NCBI RefSeq assembly: GCF_030294945.1
Contig: NZ_AP018448.1
Location: 5,734,001-5,798,000 of the forward strand
DNA from: Streptomyces graminofaciens
GTDB taxonomy: Bacteria; Actinomycetota; Actinomycetes; Streptomycetales; Streptomycetaceae
Reading direction: 5' to 3'
DNA length: 64,000 nt
Shown: positions 17,995 through 26,610 of the stretch, one piece after another
How positions within the stretch are numbered: position 1 is the stretch's first letter
Layout: every line of letters begins with the position of its first letter
Notes under the pieces: generated by a model
The model's database searches: none
What the model saw: only the letters and a program-made list of their open reading frames with translations
Told to the model about the DNA's origin: nothing
Program-made: the position numbers and the translations under genes

Positions 17995-18564
17995 TCACCC
18001 CACCCGCCCACCCCCCGGCCCCGCGTCCCCCGCCCCGACCCCGGTCACCCGGAATCCGGCCACCCGCTTGGCGACGGGGCCGCCGGCCCGGCCCGACAGC
18101 CAGTCCACCCGGATCCAGTACAGGGCGGACTCCGCCCGTTCCCGCCGCCCGAGCCAGAGCGCCTTCAGCCACAGCCCGGTGCCGACACCGGCCAGCAGCA
18201 GCCCGCCGGCCGCCGGAACCACGAACGACGAGCCCAGCGCGGCGGCGAACCCCAGCAGCAGCCACCACCGGTGACCCCGGCGCCAGTCCCGGACGGTCAC
18301 GGCGCGGTCCCGGAGGACGTCGTACTTGCCGGCCTTGGAGGCCGCGCGCCCCAGCGCCACATACCGCCCGCGCCTCGCACACGCCACCACCGCGGCCGCG
18401 ACGACGAACAGCGCCGCCCCGCCCAGCACGCCGATCCGCCGCCCGGTCACCCCTGGCGGCACCACGCCGACCCCCGCCGCGAGCACCCCGAACCACCACA
18501 GCGGTGCCGCCCCGGCCCGCACCACCACGGCCACCCGGGCCAGCCCATGTCCTCCGCGTGCCAC
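17995..18564 (-). CDS. Hypothetical membrane protein
   Basis: The GTG at 18564 has GGGAGG seven bases upstream. The 189-residue product has four predicted hydrophobic helices: PLWWFGVLAAGVGVV, IGVLGGAALFVVAAAVVAC, WWLLLGFAAALGSSFVV and AGGLLLAGVGTGLWL. A basic loop (RRGRYVALGRAASKAGKYD) lies between the second and third. The C-terminal 60 residues have several Arg and Gly residues. The gene is convergent with the permease remnant and lies upstream of the RpiR gene's terminus without obvious link. I do not recognise the family. Confidence 0.65.
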   Translation of the reverse strand: MARGGHGLARVAVVVRAGAAPLWWFGVLAAGVGVVPPGVTGRRIGVLGGAALFVVAAAVVACARRGRYVALGRAASKAGKYDVLRDRAVTVRDWRRGHRWWLLLGFAAALGSSFVVPAAGGLLLAGVGTGLWLKALWLGRRERAESALYWIRVDWLSGRAGGPVAKRVAGFRVTGVGAGDAGPGGGRVG

Positions 18565-18639
18565 GTGCCCGCCTCCCGACGTCGTACGACAGTAGGCGGG
18601 CACCTTAGCCACCGAAGGTGAAACGCGTCTGAGAAGCCT

Positions 18640-19596
18640 CTACTCCACGAACAGACCCCGCGCCGCCGCCCGCGCGTCGAACTCCTCCAGCCGTGCCTGC
18701 GCGTCCGGCAGGTCGTCGCACATCGCCTCCAGCAGCACCCGCCCGAGCAGCATCGGCGCGCAGACCGTGTCGAAGGCGAGGCCCGTCCCGACGGCGGCCG
18801 GCAGCAGCAGGTCGGACACCTTGGCCACGGGCGCGAACACCGAGTCGGCGACCGTGACCACCGTCAGCCCGGCCTCCTTCGCGTACGCCAGTGCGTCCAC
18901 GACCTCCCGCGGGTGCCGGGGCAGCGCGAAGCAGAGCAGGGCCGTCGCCCCGGCCCGTACGGCCGCGTCGATACGGTCGTGGAGGACGGTCCCGCCCTCG
19001 TGCAGCAGCCGTACGTCCGGGTGGACCTTGGCCGCGAAGTACGAGAAGCCGTACGCCTGGGAGGCCGCGGCCCGCAGGCCGAGCACGGGCAGGGGGCGCG
19101 AGGCCGCGAGCAGGCGCCCCGCGCGCGCGACCGGCGCAGGGTCGGCGAGCACCTCCGCCAGATGCCGCAGATTCTCGATCTCGGCCTCGACGGCCTGCTG
19201 GTACTCGTTGTACGACGCGGTGTCCGCCGCCGGCTCCGCGGGCGCGACCTCGCGCAGATGCCTGCGCAGCGCCGGGTAGCCGTCGAAGCCGAGCGCCACG
19301 GCGAAGCGGGTCACCGAGGGCTGGCTGACCCCGGCCAGCTCGGCCAGTTCGACGCTGGACAGGAACGGCACGTCGGCGGCCCGCCGCACCATGCTGTGCG
19401 CGATCCGCCGCTGGGTGGGCGTCAGCCGGTGCCCTTCGAAGAGCGCCTGCAGCCGCGCGGCAGAACTCTCGACCGCACCCGTGCCCCGGTCCACACCCGT
19501 ACCCCCACCCGCACCCGTGCCCCGGTCCACACCCGTACCCCCACCCGCACCCGTGCCCCGGTCCACACCCGTACCCCCACCCGCACCCGCGCTCAT
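18640..19596 (-). CDS. MurR/RpiR-family transcriptional regulator
   Basis: This 318-residue protein has an N-terminal helix-turn-helix of the HTH_6 type (VELAELAGVSQPSVTRFAVAL near residue 85) and a C-terminal SIS sugar-phosphate-binding domain (VLGLRAAASQAYGFSYF, LLCFALPRHPREVVDALAYAK). The first 45 residues contain three copies of a 12-residue Gly/Thr/Asp/Arg unit encoded by a 36-base repeat. The ATG at 19596 overlaps the stop of the lyase-like gene (ATGA), which supports this start and translational coupling. RpiR proteins sense phosphorylated metabolites; here the likely target is its own operon with the lyase-like gene. Confidence 0.88.
   Translation of the reverse strand: MSAGAGGGTGVDRGTGAGGGTGVDRGTGAGGGTGVDRGTGAVESSAARLQALFEGHRLTPTQRRIAHSMVRRAADVPFLSSVELAELAGVSQPSVTRFAVALGFDGYPALRRHLREVAPAEPAADTASYNEYQQAVEAEIENLRHLAEVLADPAPVARAGRLLAASRPLPVLGLRAAASQAYGFSYFAAKVHPDVRLLHEGGTVLHDRIDAAVRAGATALLCFALPRHPREVVDALAYAKEAGLTVVTVADSVFAPVAKVSDLLLPAAVGTGLAFDTVCAPMLLGRVLLEAMCDDLPDAQARLEEFDARAAARGLFVE
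19480..19587. repeat. 36-base tandem repeat, three copies, in RpiR gene
   Basis: Three identical 36-base units encode GAGGGTGVDRGT three times in the N-terminal tail of the RpiR regulator. The copies appear identical at DNA level, which implies recent expansion or active homogenisation. Copy number may vary between strains and alters only the disordered tail. Confidence 0.85.
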
Positions 19597-21155
19597 GTCC
19601 CGCTTCCCCTCTGCACATCGGTCCCCACGACCGTCCCGGCGTCCGTCCAGACGTCCGTGAACCGGTCCAGCAGCGCGGCCGCCGCCCGTACGTCGTCCGT
19701 GAGCGGCCGGTCGGCCGGGTCCGGGTCGAGCACCGACTCGGCCAGTTCCAGCGCCCGCGCGGCCGGCAGCCCCGGCTCCGGCCGCAGCTCGCGCTGCCGC
19801 AGCGCCCGTACCGCCGCGACGAGTTCGCAGCCGACGACGAGACGGTACGCGCCGCAGGCCCGCAGTGTCTGACGTGCGGCGAGAGAGGCGAAACTGGCCT
19901 GTTCCTCGACCCCCCGGGAGAGTACGGCGTGGCCGAGCGAGGCGGGCGCGGCGAAGGCGCGCAGGTCGCCGAGGGCGGCCCCGGCCGCGTACTCGAGGAT
20001 CATCACCCCCGACGACGCGGGCTCCTGGTCGGCGAGGAAGGGCCGCAGCCGGGTGTAGGCGGGCTCGTTGAGCGAGGACAGCCGGGAGGTCGACAGTCGC
20101 GCGACCTGCATCACGGCCAGCCTGAAGTGGTCCAGGGCCAGGGTGAGCTGGGCCTGGTAGAAGCCTCCGTGGTGGTACGCCGCCATGTCCTCGGGGCATA
20201 TCAGCGGGTTCTCGGCGGCCGCGTTGATCTCCACCTCCAGCACGCCCCGCAGGGCGTCCGCCGCGTCCAGCGCGGGTCCGTGGATCTGCGGAAGACAGCG
20301 GAAGCCGTACGGGTCCTGGATCCGCCCGAGCGGGGGCGTCGGCCGGTCGGCGGCGCCGATCAGCGCGCGCATACGGCGGGCCACCTCCCGCGAGCCCCGG
20401 TGGGGGCGCGCGAGGTGCACGGGCGCCGCGTACGCCTCGTGCGAGCCGTCCACGGCGAGCAGCGAGAGCGCGGCGACGACCTGTGTGGCGGCGATCAGCC
20501 CGCGCAACTCGTCGAGTGCGAGGGCGGCCTGACCGAGGGTGAGGGCGTTGCTGCTGATCAGCGCGAGGGCGTCGTTGTTGTCGAGCTGCTGGGCCTCGGG
20601 GGCGCCCGCTCCGGCCCAGGGATGTTCCCCGGCGAGCGCCAGCCCGACCTGTGCCAGCGCCGCGATGTCCCCGGTGCCCACCGACCCGAACTCGTTCACC
20701 ACGGGGTACGCCCCGCTCGCCAGCGCCTCGCACAGCGCGGTGACCACGGTCGGGCGGAGCCCGGCGCCGCCCGCGAGCAGCTGGTTCGCGCGTACGGCCA
20801 GCATGGCGCGGACCTGCCGGGCGGGCACCTCCTCGCCGATGGCCCCCGCGTGGCTGCGCAGCAGGCGCAGTCCGTGCTCGGCGGCCGCTTCGGTCGGCAC
20901 GGCCTCGTCGCGGTTGGCACCGACACCGGTGGAGCGGCCGTAGACCCGGCCGGCGAGCGCGATGTGCCGGGCCGCCTCCCAGGACTCCTCGACCCGCCGC
21001 AGGGCGTCCGGGCCGGGGGCGGGCCGGGCGGTCCCGTCGGCGAGGCGTACGACGTCGGCGACGTCGAGCCCGCGCCCGTCGAGGACGACGGGACCGGGCG
21101 ACGAGGCGCCGGTCGCCGCGACACCCGGCGCTTCCACGATCCGGGACGACATCAC
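19593..21155 (-). CDS. Aromatic-amino-acid lyase (HutH/PAL)-like protein with altered MIO region
   Basis: The 520-residue protein has the length and fold of histidine/phenylalanine ammonia-lyases and keeps VYGRSTGVGANRD near the N-terminus and GRIQDPYGFRCLPQIHGP. The catalytic MIO triad is abnormal. Family members read GSVGASGDLAPL or GSVGCSGDLAPL, while this one reads GSVGTGDIAAL (Thr at residue 161), one residue shorter and without Ser. The Asn that follows LALIN in HAL is Ser here (LALISSN), and the GGNFH motif is HGGFYQ. It may thus lack MIO chemistry or use Thr. It is coupled to the RpiR regulator and unlinked to hutUFI. Annotating it as hutH would be risky. Confidence 0.8.
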   Translation of the reverse strand: MMSSRIVEAPGVAATGASSPGPVVLDGRGLDVADVVRLADGTARPAPGPDALRRVEESWEAARHIALAGRVYGRSTGVGANRDEAVPTEAAAEHGLRLLRSHAGAIGEEVPARQVRAMLAVRANQLLAGGAGLRPTVVTALCEALASGAYPVVNEFGSVGTGDIAALAQVGLALAGEHPWAGAGAPEAQQLDNNDALALISSNALTLGQAALALDELRGLIAATQVVAALSLLAVDGSHEAYAAPVHLARPHRGSREVARRMRALIGAADRPTPPLGRIQDPYGFRCLPQIHGPALDAADALRGVLEVEINAAAENPLICPEDMAAYHHGGFYQAQLTLALDHFRLAVMQVARLSTSRLSSLNEPAYTRLRPFLADQEPASSGVMILEYAAGAALGDLRAFAAPASLGHAVLSRGVEEQASFASLAARQTLRACGAYRLVVGCELVAAVRALRQRELRPEPGLPAARALELAESVLDPDPADRPLTDDVRAAAALLDRFTDVWTDAGTVVGTDVQRGSGT

Positions 21156-21359
21156 ACGCAGGCCCCTCTCGCCTCAACCCGTCGAGCACATATTCAGCCA
21201 CCATGAACTCTGCATGACGTTATACAGGCCGGGCAAGGGACGTCTCATCTTCCGGCAACCGCCGGAACCGGCCGCCGCCGCATTCGGGGGTCCGGCGCAA
21301 CGGCGACAGGGGGGCTAACCCCAGTGCCGAGCGGCCCCCCGCTGCCTACCTTGAGAGGC

Positions 21360-21830
21360 ATGACCGGAATGGATGCCCGCGACGCCGAACGCCTGAATGC
21401 CACGCCCCGGGACGACGAGTTGAACAAGGAACTCGCGGCCACCCTGCACGCCCGCAGAGAGCTGGGCGAGGACTACGAGTCCGCGCTCGTCGAGTCGTTC
21501 CTGGAGAAGGTCGACCAGCGCATCGACGGCGCGGTGGACCGCCGGGTGCGGCGGCAGGTCGCCGAGCAGCAGATGGTCGTGGCCCGTGGCTCGCGCTCCC
21601 CGAAGTCGAACGACTCCTGGGGCGACCGCTTCGGCTTCGGCATCGTCTCCCTCGTCCTCGCCATCCCGCTCTCCGGCATCGGCGGCGGCGTCGCGGGCTT
21701 CTCGGGCCTGCTCGTCACCTGGACGGGCATCGTCGGCGTGAACATGGCCTGGGTGCTGCGCTCCCGCCCGGAACCGGGCTTCGGCAGGCGCGGGGAGAAC
21801 AAGTCGGCCGACTCGGACCGGGAGAAGTAG
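21360..21830 (+). CDS. Conserved two-helix membrane protein
   Basis: The 156-residue protein has an N-terminal acidic helical region (DELNKELAATLHARRELGEDYESALVESF and QRIDGAVDRRVRRQV in short segments). Two adjacent membrane helices, FGIVSLVLAIPLSGIGG and SGLLVTWTGIVGVNMAWVL, follow, then a charged tail. The start is ATG 21360 or 21369; GAGAGG precedes both at unusual distances (1 or 10 bases). It is followed by a strong terminator. Proteins of this shape are conserved in Streptomyces without assigned function. Confidence 0.7.
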   Translation: MTGMDARDAERLNATPRDDELNKELAATLHARRELGEDYESALVESFLEKVDQRIDGAVDRRVRRQVAEQQMVVARGSRSPKSNDSWGDRFGFGIVSLVLAIPLSGIGGGVAGFSGLLVTWTGIVGVNMAWVLRSRPEPGFGRRGENKSADSDREK

Positions 21831-21880
21831 CCCAGGAGCACCCGGAAGAAAGTAGCCCCGGGGCACCCGGAAGAAATATG

Positions 21881-21935
21881 CGCGGGGACCGCCGCACCCC
21901 CGTTGTCGGGGGGCGGGACGACGGCGGTCCCCGCG
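21881..21935 (+). terminator. Long hairpin terminator
   Basis: CGCGGGGACCGCCG (21881-21894) pairs with CGGCGGTCCCCGCG (21922-21935), with a smaller CCCCC/GGGGG hairpin in the loop. A duplicated CACCCGGAAGAAA lies just upstream at about 21839 and 21864. It separates the membrane-protein gene from the convergent CBS gene. Confidence 0.75.
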
Positions 21936-22213
21936 AGGGACGCGGGCCGGGTCAGGCCGGGCTTGCGCGTCCTAGGCGTCGGTGGAGGTCCGGGAGCCGC
22001 TCCGGAGGTCCGTGACGCCGTTTTGGTGCCGGCCTGGGCGGGGAGCCGCTCCCGCCCTGCCGACACCCACTAATGTGCCGGACCCGTGTTAAGAGGGTGC
22101 TGCGCGGACGTGACGCCCTCGTACCACTTCTGCGAAGTCGAACGCTCGCCTCGCGCAAATCTTCGACTCCGAGGCCGCTTGGGGCCGATTCCTCCTGGAT
22201 ACCGCCGGCTTCC
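21936..22213. other. Intergenic region with no recognised gene
   Basis: This stretch lies downstream of the CBS gene and after the terminator at 21881-21935. I see no convincing coding frame, tRNA or repeat. Short GC-rich inverted segments near 21985-22050 could contribute to termination from the CBS side. Confidence 0.4.
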
Positions 22214-23608
22214 CTACTGCTTCACCCCGCCCTTGGCGAGGAACGCGAGCAGGTCCTGGCGGCTGACGACGCCCTTCGGCTTGCCCTCGACGAGCACGAT
22301 CGCCGCGTCGGCCGTACCGAGCACGGACATCAGGTCCCCGACCGGTTCACCGGAGCCGACCTGCGGCAGCGGCGCCGACATGTGCTTCTCCAGCGGGTCG
22401 TCGAGCGAGGCCCGCTGGGTGAACAGCGCGTCCAGCAGTTCGCGTTCGACGACGGACCCGACGACCTCGGCGGCCATGACGTCCGGGTGGCCCGCGCCCG
22501 GCTTCACGATCGGCATCTGTGAGACGCCGTACTCGCGCAGGACCTCGATCGCCTGGCCGACCGTCTCGTCCGGGTGCATGTGGACGAGGGACGGGATGGC
22601 CCCGTGCTCCTTGTCGTTGAGCACGTCCCCGACGCGCGCGGACGGCCCCTCGTCCTCCAGGAAGCCGTAGTCGGCCATCCACTCGTCGTTGAAGATCTTC
22701 GAGAGGTAGCCACGGCCGCTGTCGGGCAGCAGCACGACGACGACGTCGTCCGGCCCGAGCCGCTCGGCGACCCGCAGCGCGGCGACGACGGCCATGCCGC
22801 ACGACCCGCCCACCAGCAGCCCCTCCTCCTTGGCCAGCCGGCGGGTCATCTGGAAGGAGTCCTTGTCGGACACGGCGACGATCTCGTCCGCGACGGTCCG
22901 GTCGTAGGCGGTCGGCCAGAAGTCCTCACCGACGCCCTCGACGAGGTACGGCCGCCCGGAGCCGCCCGAGTACACGGACCCCTCGGGGTCGGCGCCGACG
23001 ACCTGGACGCGGCCCTCGCTGGCGTCCTTCAGATAGCGGCCCGTACCGGAGATGGTGCCGCCGGTCCCCACACCCGCCACGAAATGGGTGATCTTCCCCT
23101 CGGTCTGCTCCCACAGTTCGGGGCCGGTCGAGTGGTAGTGGGAGAGCGGGTTGTGGGGGTTGGAGTACTGGTCGGGCTTCCAGGCGCCCGGCGTCTCGCG
23201 CACCAGCCGGTCGGACACGTTGTAGTACGAGTCGGGGTGCTCGGGGTCCACGGCGGTGGGGCACACGACGACCTCGGCCCCGTACGCCCGAAGCACGTTG
23301 ATCTTGTCGGTGCTCACCTTGTCGGGGCACACGAAGATGCACTTGTACCCCTTCTGCTGCGCGACGATGGCGAGCCCCACGCCTGTGTTTCCGCTGGTCG
23401 GCTCGACGATCGTGCCGCCGGGCTGCAGCTCGCCGCTCTTCTCCGCCGCCTCGATCATGCGCAGGGCGATGCGGTCCTTCACGGAACCGCCCGGGTTGAA
23501 GTACTCAACCTTGGCCAGAACGGTCGCCTGGATACCCTCGGTCACACTGTTGAGCCTCACGAGCGGGGTGTTCCCGACGAGGCTGATCATCGAGTCGTGG
23601 AATTGCAC
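22214..23608 (-). CDS. Cystathionine beta-synthase
   Basis: This 464-residue PLP enzyme condenses homocysteine and serine (or O-acetylserine) to cystathionine for reverse transsulfuration. The PLP lysine lies in FNPGGSVKDRIAL (Lys44), the SGNTGVGLAIVAQQKG loop binds substrate, and GTGGTISGTGRYLKD binds the PLP phosphate. The C-terminal 130 residues form two CBS motifs with DETVGQAIEVLREYGVSQMPI and PKGVVSRQDLLAFL. GTG at 23608 has GGAG 6 bases upstream. The Bateman module suggests regulation by an adenosyl ligand, as in other CBS enzymes. It is a single transcription unit. Confidence 0.93.
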   Translation of the reverse strand: MQFHDSMISLVGNTPLVRLNSVTEGIQATVLAKVEYFNPGGSVKDRIALRMIEAAEKSGELQPGGTIVEPTSGNTGVGLAIVAQQKGYKCIFVCPDKVSTDKINVLRAYGAEVVVCPTAVDPEHPDSYYNVSDRLVRETPGAWKPDQYSNPHNPLSHYHSTGPELWEQTEGKITHFVAGVGTGGTISGTGRYLKDASEGRVQVVGADPEGSVYSGGSGRPYLVEGVGEDFWPTAYDRTVADEIVAVSDKDSFQMTRRLAKEEGLLVGGSCGMAVVAALRVAERLGPDDVVVVLLPDSGRGYLSKIFNDEWMADYGFLEDEGPSARVGDVLNDKEHGAIPSLVHMHPDETVGQAIEVLREYGVSQMPIVKPGAGHPDVMAAEVVGSVVERELLDALFTQRASLDDPLEKHMSAPLPQVGSGEPVGDLMSVLGTADAAIVLVEGKPKGVVSRQDLLAFLAKGGVKQ

Positions 23609-23793
23609 CGTTGTCTCCGGTAGCTGCAAAAAGGGATGGTCTTGATGTCCCGCCAGCCTAAGCCCCCTGTCATGCGTTCACGCGGTGTTGAGATTGGCCG
23701 ACGGTCGGTACGGGGCAAGGAGTGGTTGTACGGCTAGGGGCCGGCCTCGCCTGATCCGGAGGAGCGGTCCCCACGAGGAGGTGGCGGCGACGG

Positions 23794-24870
23794 ATGACGA
23801 GCATGTCGAGGGCGAGGGTGGCCCGGCGCATCGCGGCGGGCGCGGCGTTCGGCGGCGGTGGCATCGGGCTGGTCGGTGCGGCGGCCGTCGGCTTGGTGCT
23901 GGCCGAGCTCCGGATGGCCAAGCGCGTCGTGGGCAACGGCCACAGCCCGCATCCGCCGAGCGCGGAGGGCCTGTACGGCCGCTCGTACGGCGCCCCGTAC
24001 AACAGACGGACGTACGGGGCACCGTACGGGGGCGTCACTGACGACCCCCCGCTCCGGCTGACCATGCTCGGTGACTCCACGGCCGCCGGCCAGGGTGTCC
24101 ACCGGGCCCGCCAGACCCCGGGCGCCCTCATCGCCTCGGGGCTCGCGGCGGTCGCGGAGCGCCCGGTGGAGCTGCGGAACGTGGCGCTGCCCGGCGCCCA
24201 GTCGGATGATCTGGACCGCCAGGTGGCGCTGGCCCTGGAGAACCCGACGCGGGTCCCGGACGTCTGCGTGATCATGATCGGCGCGAACGACGTGACGCAC
24301 CGCATGCCTCCGACGCGCTCGGTCCGCCATCTCTCCTCGGCCGTACGGCGGCTACGGACGGCCGGGGCCGAGGTCGTCGTCGGCACCTGTCCCGACCTCG
24401 GCACCATCGAACTCGTGCAGCAGCCCCTGCGGTGGCTGGCCCGCCGGGCCTCGCGGCAGCTGGCGGCGGCGCAGACGATCGGCACGGTCGAGCAGGGCGG
24501 CCGCACGGTGTCGCTGGGCGACATGCTGGGCCCCGAGTTCGAAGCGAACCCCCGGGAGCTGTTCGGCCCCGACAACTACCACCCCTCGGCGGAGGGGTAC
24601 GCGACCGCGGCGATGGCGGTCCTGCCGACGGTGTGCGCGGCACTGGGTCTGTGGCCGGCGGAGGAGGAGCGCCCGGACGTCTCCCGCCGCGAGGGCTTCC
24701 TCCCGGTGGCGAGAGCGGCCGCGGAAGCCGCCTCCGAGGCGGGCACGGAGGTCACGGCCGCGATGCCCACGGGCCCGCGCGGCCCCTGGGCCCTCCTCAA
24801 GCGCCGCCGTCGGCGCCGGGTCCCGGCGACGGACCCGACCCCGACGACCGCGGCGGAACCGTCCGCCTAG
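23794..24870 (+). CDS. SGNH/GDSL-family hydrolase
   Basis: The 358-residue protein is probably a membrane-anchored esterase/lipase. An N-terminal helix (AAFGGGGIGLVGAAAVGLVLA) anchors it. The catalytic blocks are LGDSTAAGQGVH (Ser nucleophile), a Gly in block II, MIGANDVTH (Asn), and DNYHPSAEGY (Asp/His). Residues 52-80 hold a YGAPY-type duplication (SYGAPYNRR and TYGAPYGG), encoded by palindromic GTACGG-rich DNA. The C-terminal 60 residues are Arg/Pro/Thr-rich and disordered. It is convergent or neighbouring to CBS by distance only. Physiological substrate is unknown. Confidence 0.88.
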   Translation: MTSMSRARVARRIAAGAAFGGGGIGLVGAAAVGLVLAELRMAKRVVGNGHSPHPPSAEGLYGRSYGAPYNRRTYGAPYGGVTDDPPLRLTMLGDSTAAGQGVHRARQTPGALIASGLAAVAERPVELRNVALPGAQSDDLDRQVALALENPTRVPDVCVIMIGANDVTHRMPPTRSVRHLSSAVRRLRTAGAEVVVGTCPDLGTIELVQQPLRWLARRASRQLAAAQTIGTVEQGGRTVSLGDMLGPEFEANPRELFGPDNYHPSAEGYATAAMAVLPTVCAALGLWPAEEERPDVSRREGFLPVARAAAEAASEAGTEVTAAMPTGPRGPWALLKRRRRRRVPATDPTPTTAAEPSA

Positions 24871-24927
24871 GAGCTCGGGGGTACAGGCGCTTGAGCGGGT
24901 GCGGGTGGGGGTGCGTGGGGGCTTGTC

Positions 24928-24975
24928 GCGCAGTTCCCCGCGCCCCTGAAAAGCCGGGGCTGCGCCCCCGAGCGC
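24928..24975. repeat. Dispersed CGCGCCCCTGAAAAGC-type repeat
   Basis: The sequence CGCGCAGTTCCCCGCGCCCC followed by TGAAAAGCCGGGGCTGCGCC is a common Streptomyces intergenic repeat with a hairpin. It is a variant of the elements at 14058 and 27431 and follows the SGNH hydrolase gene, where it may serve as a terminator. Confidence 0.65.
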
Positions 24976-25107
24976 CTGGGCACCCCACCCAAAAAGCAAG
25001 CGCTTAGAAAAGTGCGGCCGGAGTCACACCCCCACCCCCGTGACCCAACCCATACGTACGGGTAACTTCCCCAACAGCCCCCGCCCGCACAAGCCAATGG
25101 AGCCGTA

Positions 25108-26328
25108 ATGCCCGAAGCCGTGATCGTCTCAGCCGCCCGCTCCCCCATCGGCCGCGCGTTCAAGGGCTCCCTCAAGGACCTGCGCCCCGACGACCTCACC
25201 GCCACGATCGTCCGGGCGGCGCTCGACAAGATCCCGGCGCTGGACCCCAGGGACATCGACGACCTGATGCTCGGCTGCGGCCTCCCCGGCGGCGAGGCGG
25301 GCCACAACCTCGGCCGTATCGTCGCGGTACAGCTGGGCATGGACCACCTCCCGGGCTGCACGATCACCCGTTACTGTTCCTCCTCGCTCCAGACGAGCCG
25401 CATGGCCCTGCACGCCATCAAGGCCGGCGAGGGCGACGTCTTCATCTCGGCCGGTGTCGAGACGGTCTCGCGCAGCGTGAAGGGCACGAGCGACGGCCTG
25501 CCCGACACCCACAACCCCCTCTTCGCGGAGGCCGAGGCCCGCACGGAGGCCGTCTCCAAGTCCGAGGGCGCCGGCTGGCGCGACCCGCGCGAGGACGGCC
25601 TGCTCCCCGACCCGTACATCGCGATGGGCCAGACCGCCGAGAACCTGGCCCGCCAGTGGGGCGTGACCCGCCAGGACATGGACGAGTTCGGCGTCCGCTC
25701 GCAGAACCTCGCCGAGGAAGCCATCAAGAAGGGCTTCTGGGAGCGCGAGATCACCCCGGTCACGCTCCCCGACGGCACGGTCGTCAGCGCGGACGACGGC
25801 CCGCGCGCGGGCGTCACCCTGGAGGCCGTCCAGGGCCTGAAGCCGGTCTTCCGCCCGGACGGCCTGGTCACGGCCGGCAACTGCTGCCCGCTCAACGACG
25901 GCGCCGCCGCCCTCGTGATCATGTCCGACACGAAGGCCCGCGAGCTGGGGCTGACCCCCCTCGCCCGGATCGTCTCCACCGGCGTCTCGGGCCTCTCCCC
26001 CGAGATCATGGGCTATGGCCCGGTCGAGGCGTCGAAGCAGGCCCTGTCCCGCGCCGGCCTCACCGTCGACGACATCGACCTGTTCGAGATCAACGAGGCC
26101 TTCGCCGCCCAGGTGATCCCCTCCTACCGCGACCTGAACATCCCGCTGGACAAGCTGAACGTGAACGGCGGTGCCATCGCCGTCGGCCACCCCTTCGGCA
26201 TGACCGGCGCCCGCATCACCGGCACGCTGATCAACTCCCTCCAGTTCCACGACAAGCAGTTCGGCCTGGAGACGATGTGCGTCGGCGGCGGCCAGGGCAT
26301 GGCCATGGTCATCGAGCGCCTCAGCTGA
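25108..26328 (+). CDS. Acetyl-CoA acetyltransferase (thiolase)
   Basis: The 406-residue protein has the complete thiolase fold. The nucleophilic Cys90 is in RYCSSSLQTSRMA. EINEAFAAQ is near residue 330, GGAIAVGHPFGMTGAR carries the catalytic His, and CVGGGQGMAMV carries the second Cys. It should act in fatty-acid beta-oxidation or in acetoacetyl-CoA formation. It stands alone, with a terminator after it at 26379-26413, and is not adjacent to an acyl-CoA dehydrogenase or FadB. The ATG at 25108 is the only start that keeps the canonical EAVIVSAARSPIG N-terminus. Confidence 0.94.
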   Translation: MPEAVIVSAARSPIGRAFKGSLKDLRPDDLTATIVRAALDKIPALDPRDIDDLMLGCGLPGGEAGHNLGRIVAVQLGMDHLPGCTITRYCSSSLQTSRMALHAIKAGEGDVFISAGVETVSRSVKGTSDGLPDTHNPLFAEAEARTEAVSKSEGAGWRDPREDGLLPDPYIAMGQTAENLARQWGVTRQDMDEFGVRSQNLAEEAIKKGFWEREITPVTLPDGTVVSADDGPRAGVTLEAVQGLKPVFRPDGLVTAGNCCPLNDGAAALVIMSDTKARELGLTPLARIVSTGVSGLSPEIMGYGPVEASKQALSRAGLTVDDIDLFEINEAFAAQVIPSYRDLNIPLDKLNVNGGAIAVGHPFGMTGARITGTLINSLQFHDKQFGLETMCVGGGQGMAMVIERLS

Positions 26329-26378
26329 CCCGGAGCGCCCCCGCCCCGTACCCCTACGGAAACCCACTGTGATGCAAT

Positions 26379-26413
26379 GGCCCAGAATCCCGGAGGCTCC
26401 GGGACTCTGGGCC
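26379..26413 (+). terminator. Terminator after thiolase gene
   Basis: GGCCCAGAATCCCGGAG and CTCCGGGACTCTGGGCC form a 17-base stem with one mismatch and a minimal loop, 50 bases after the thiolase stop. Confidence 0.8.
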
Positions 26414-26610
26414 GATTTGTGATCCAATCTCCCCCAGGATGTGACCTATCTCCCCCGGAGAGCGGTTTCCGCAGCTCAGAAGCGCTTCACGACGAAACAT
26501 CGGCACGAAGGTCCTGCCCGATTCGTGACGTTACGCACTGACAGCTGGTTAGTCCGCCCTTCAAGCTGATGTAGGAAGTCGGGGGTCGACTTTGAACCGG
26601 GAGTACGTCA

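Noticed and set aside
19480..19587. The 36-base repeats as a CRISPR array
   Set aside because: The units are directly adjacent without spacers, in frame, and part of a coding sequence.
19593..21155. Annotation as histidine ammonia-lyase hutH
   Set aside because: The MIO triad and several active-site residues differ, and the gene is not in the hut operon. A canonical hutH is more likely elsewhere in the genome.
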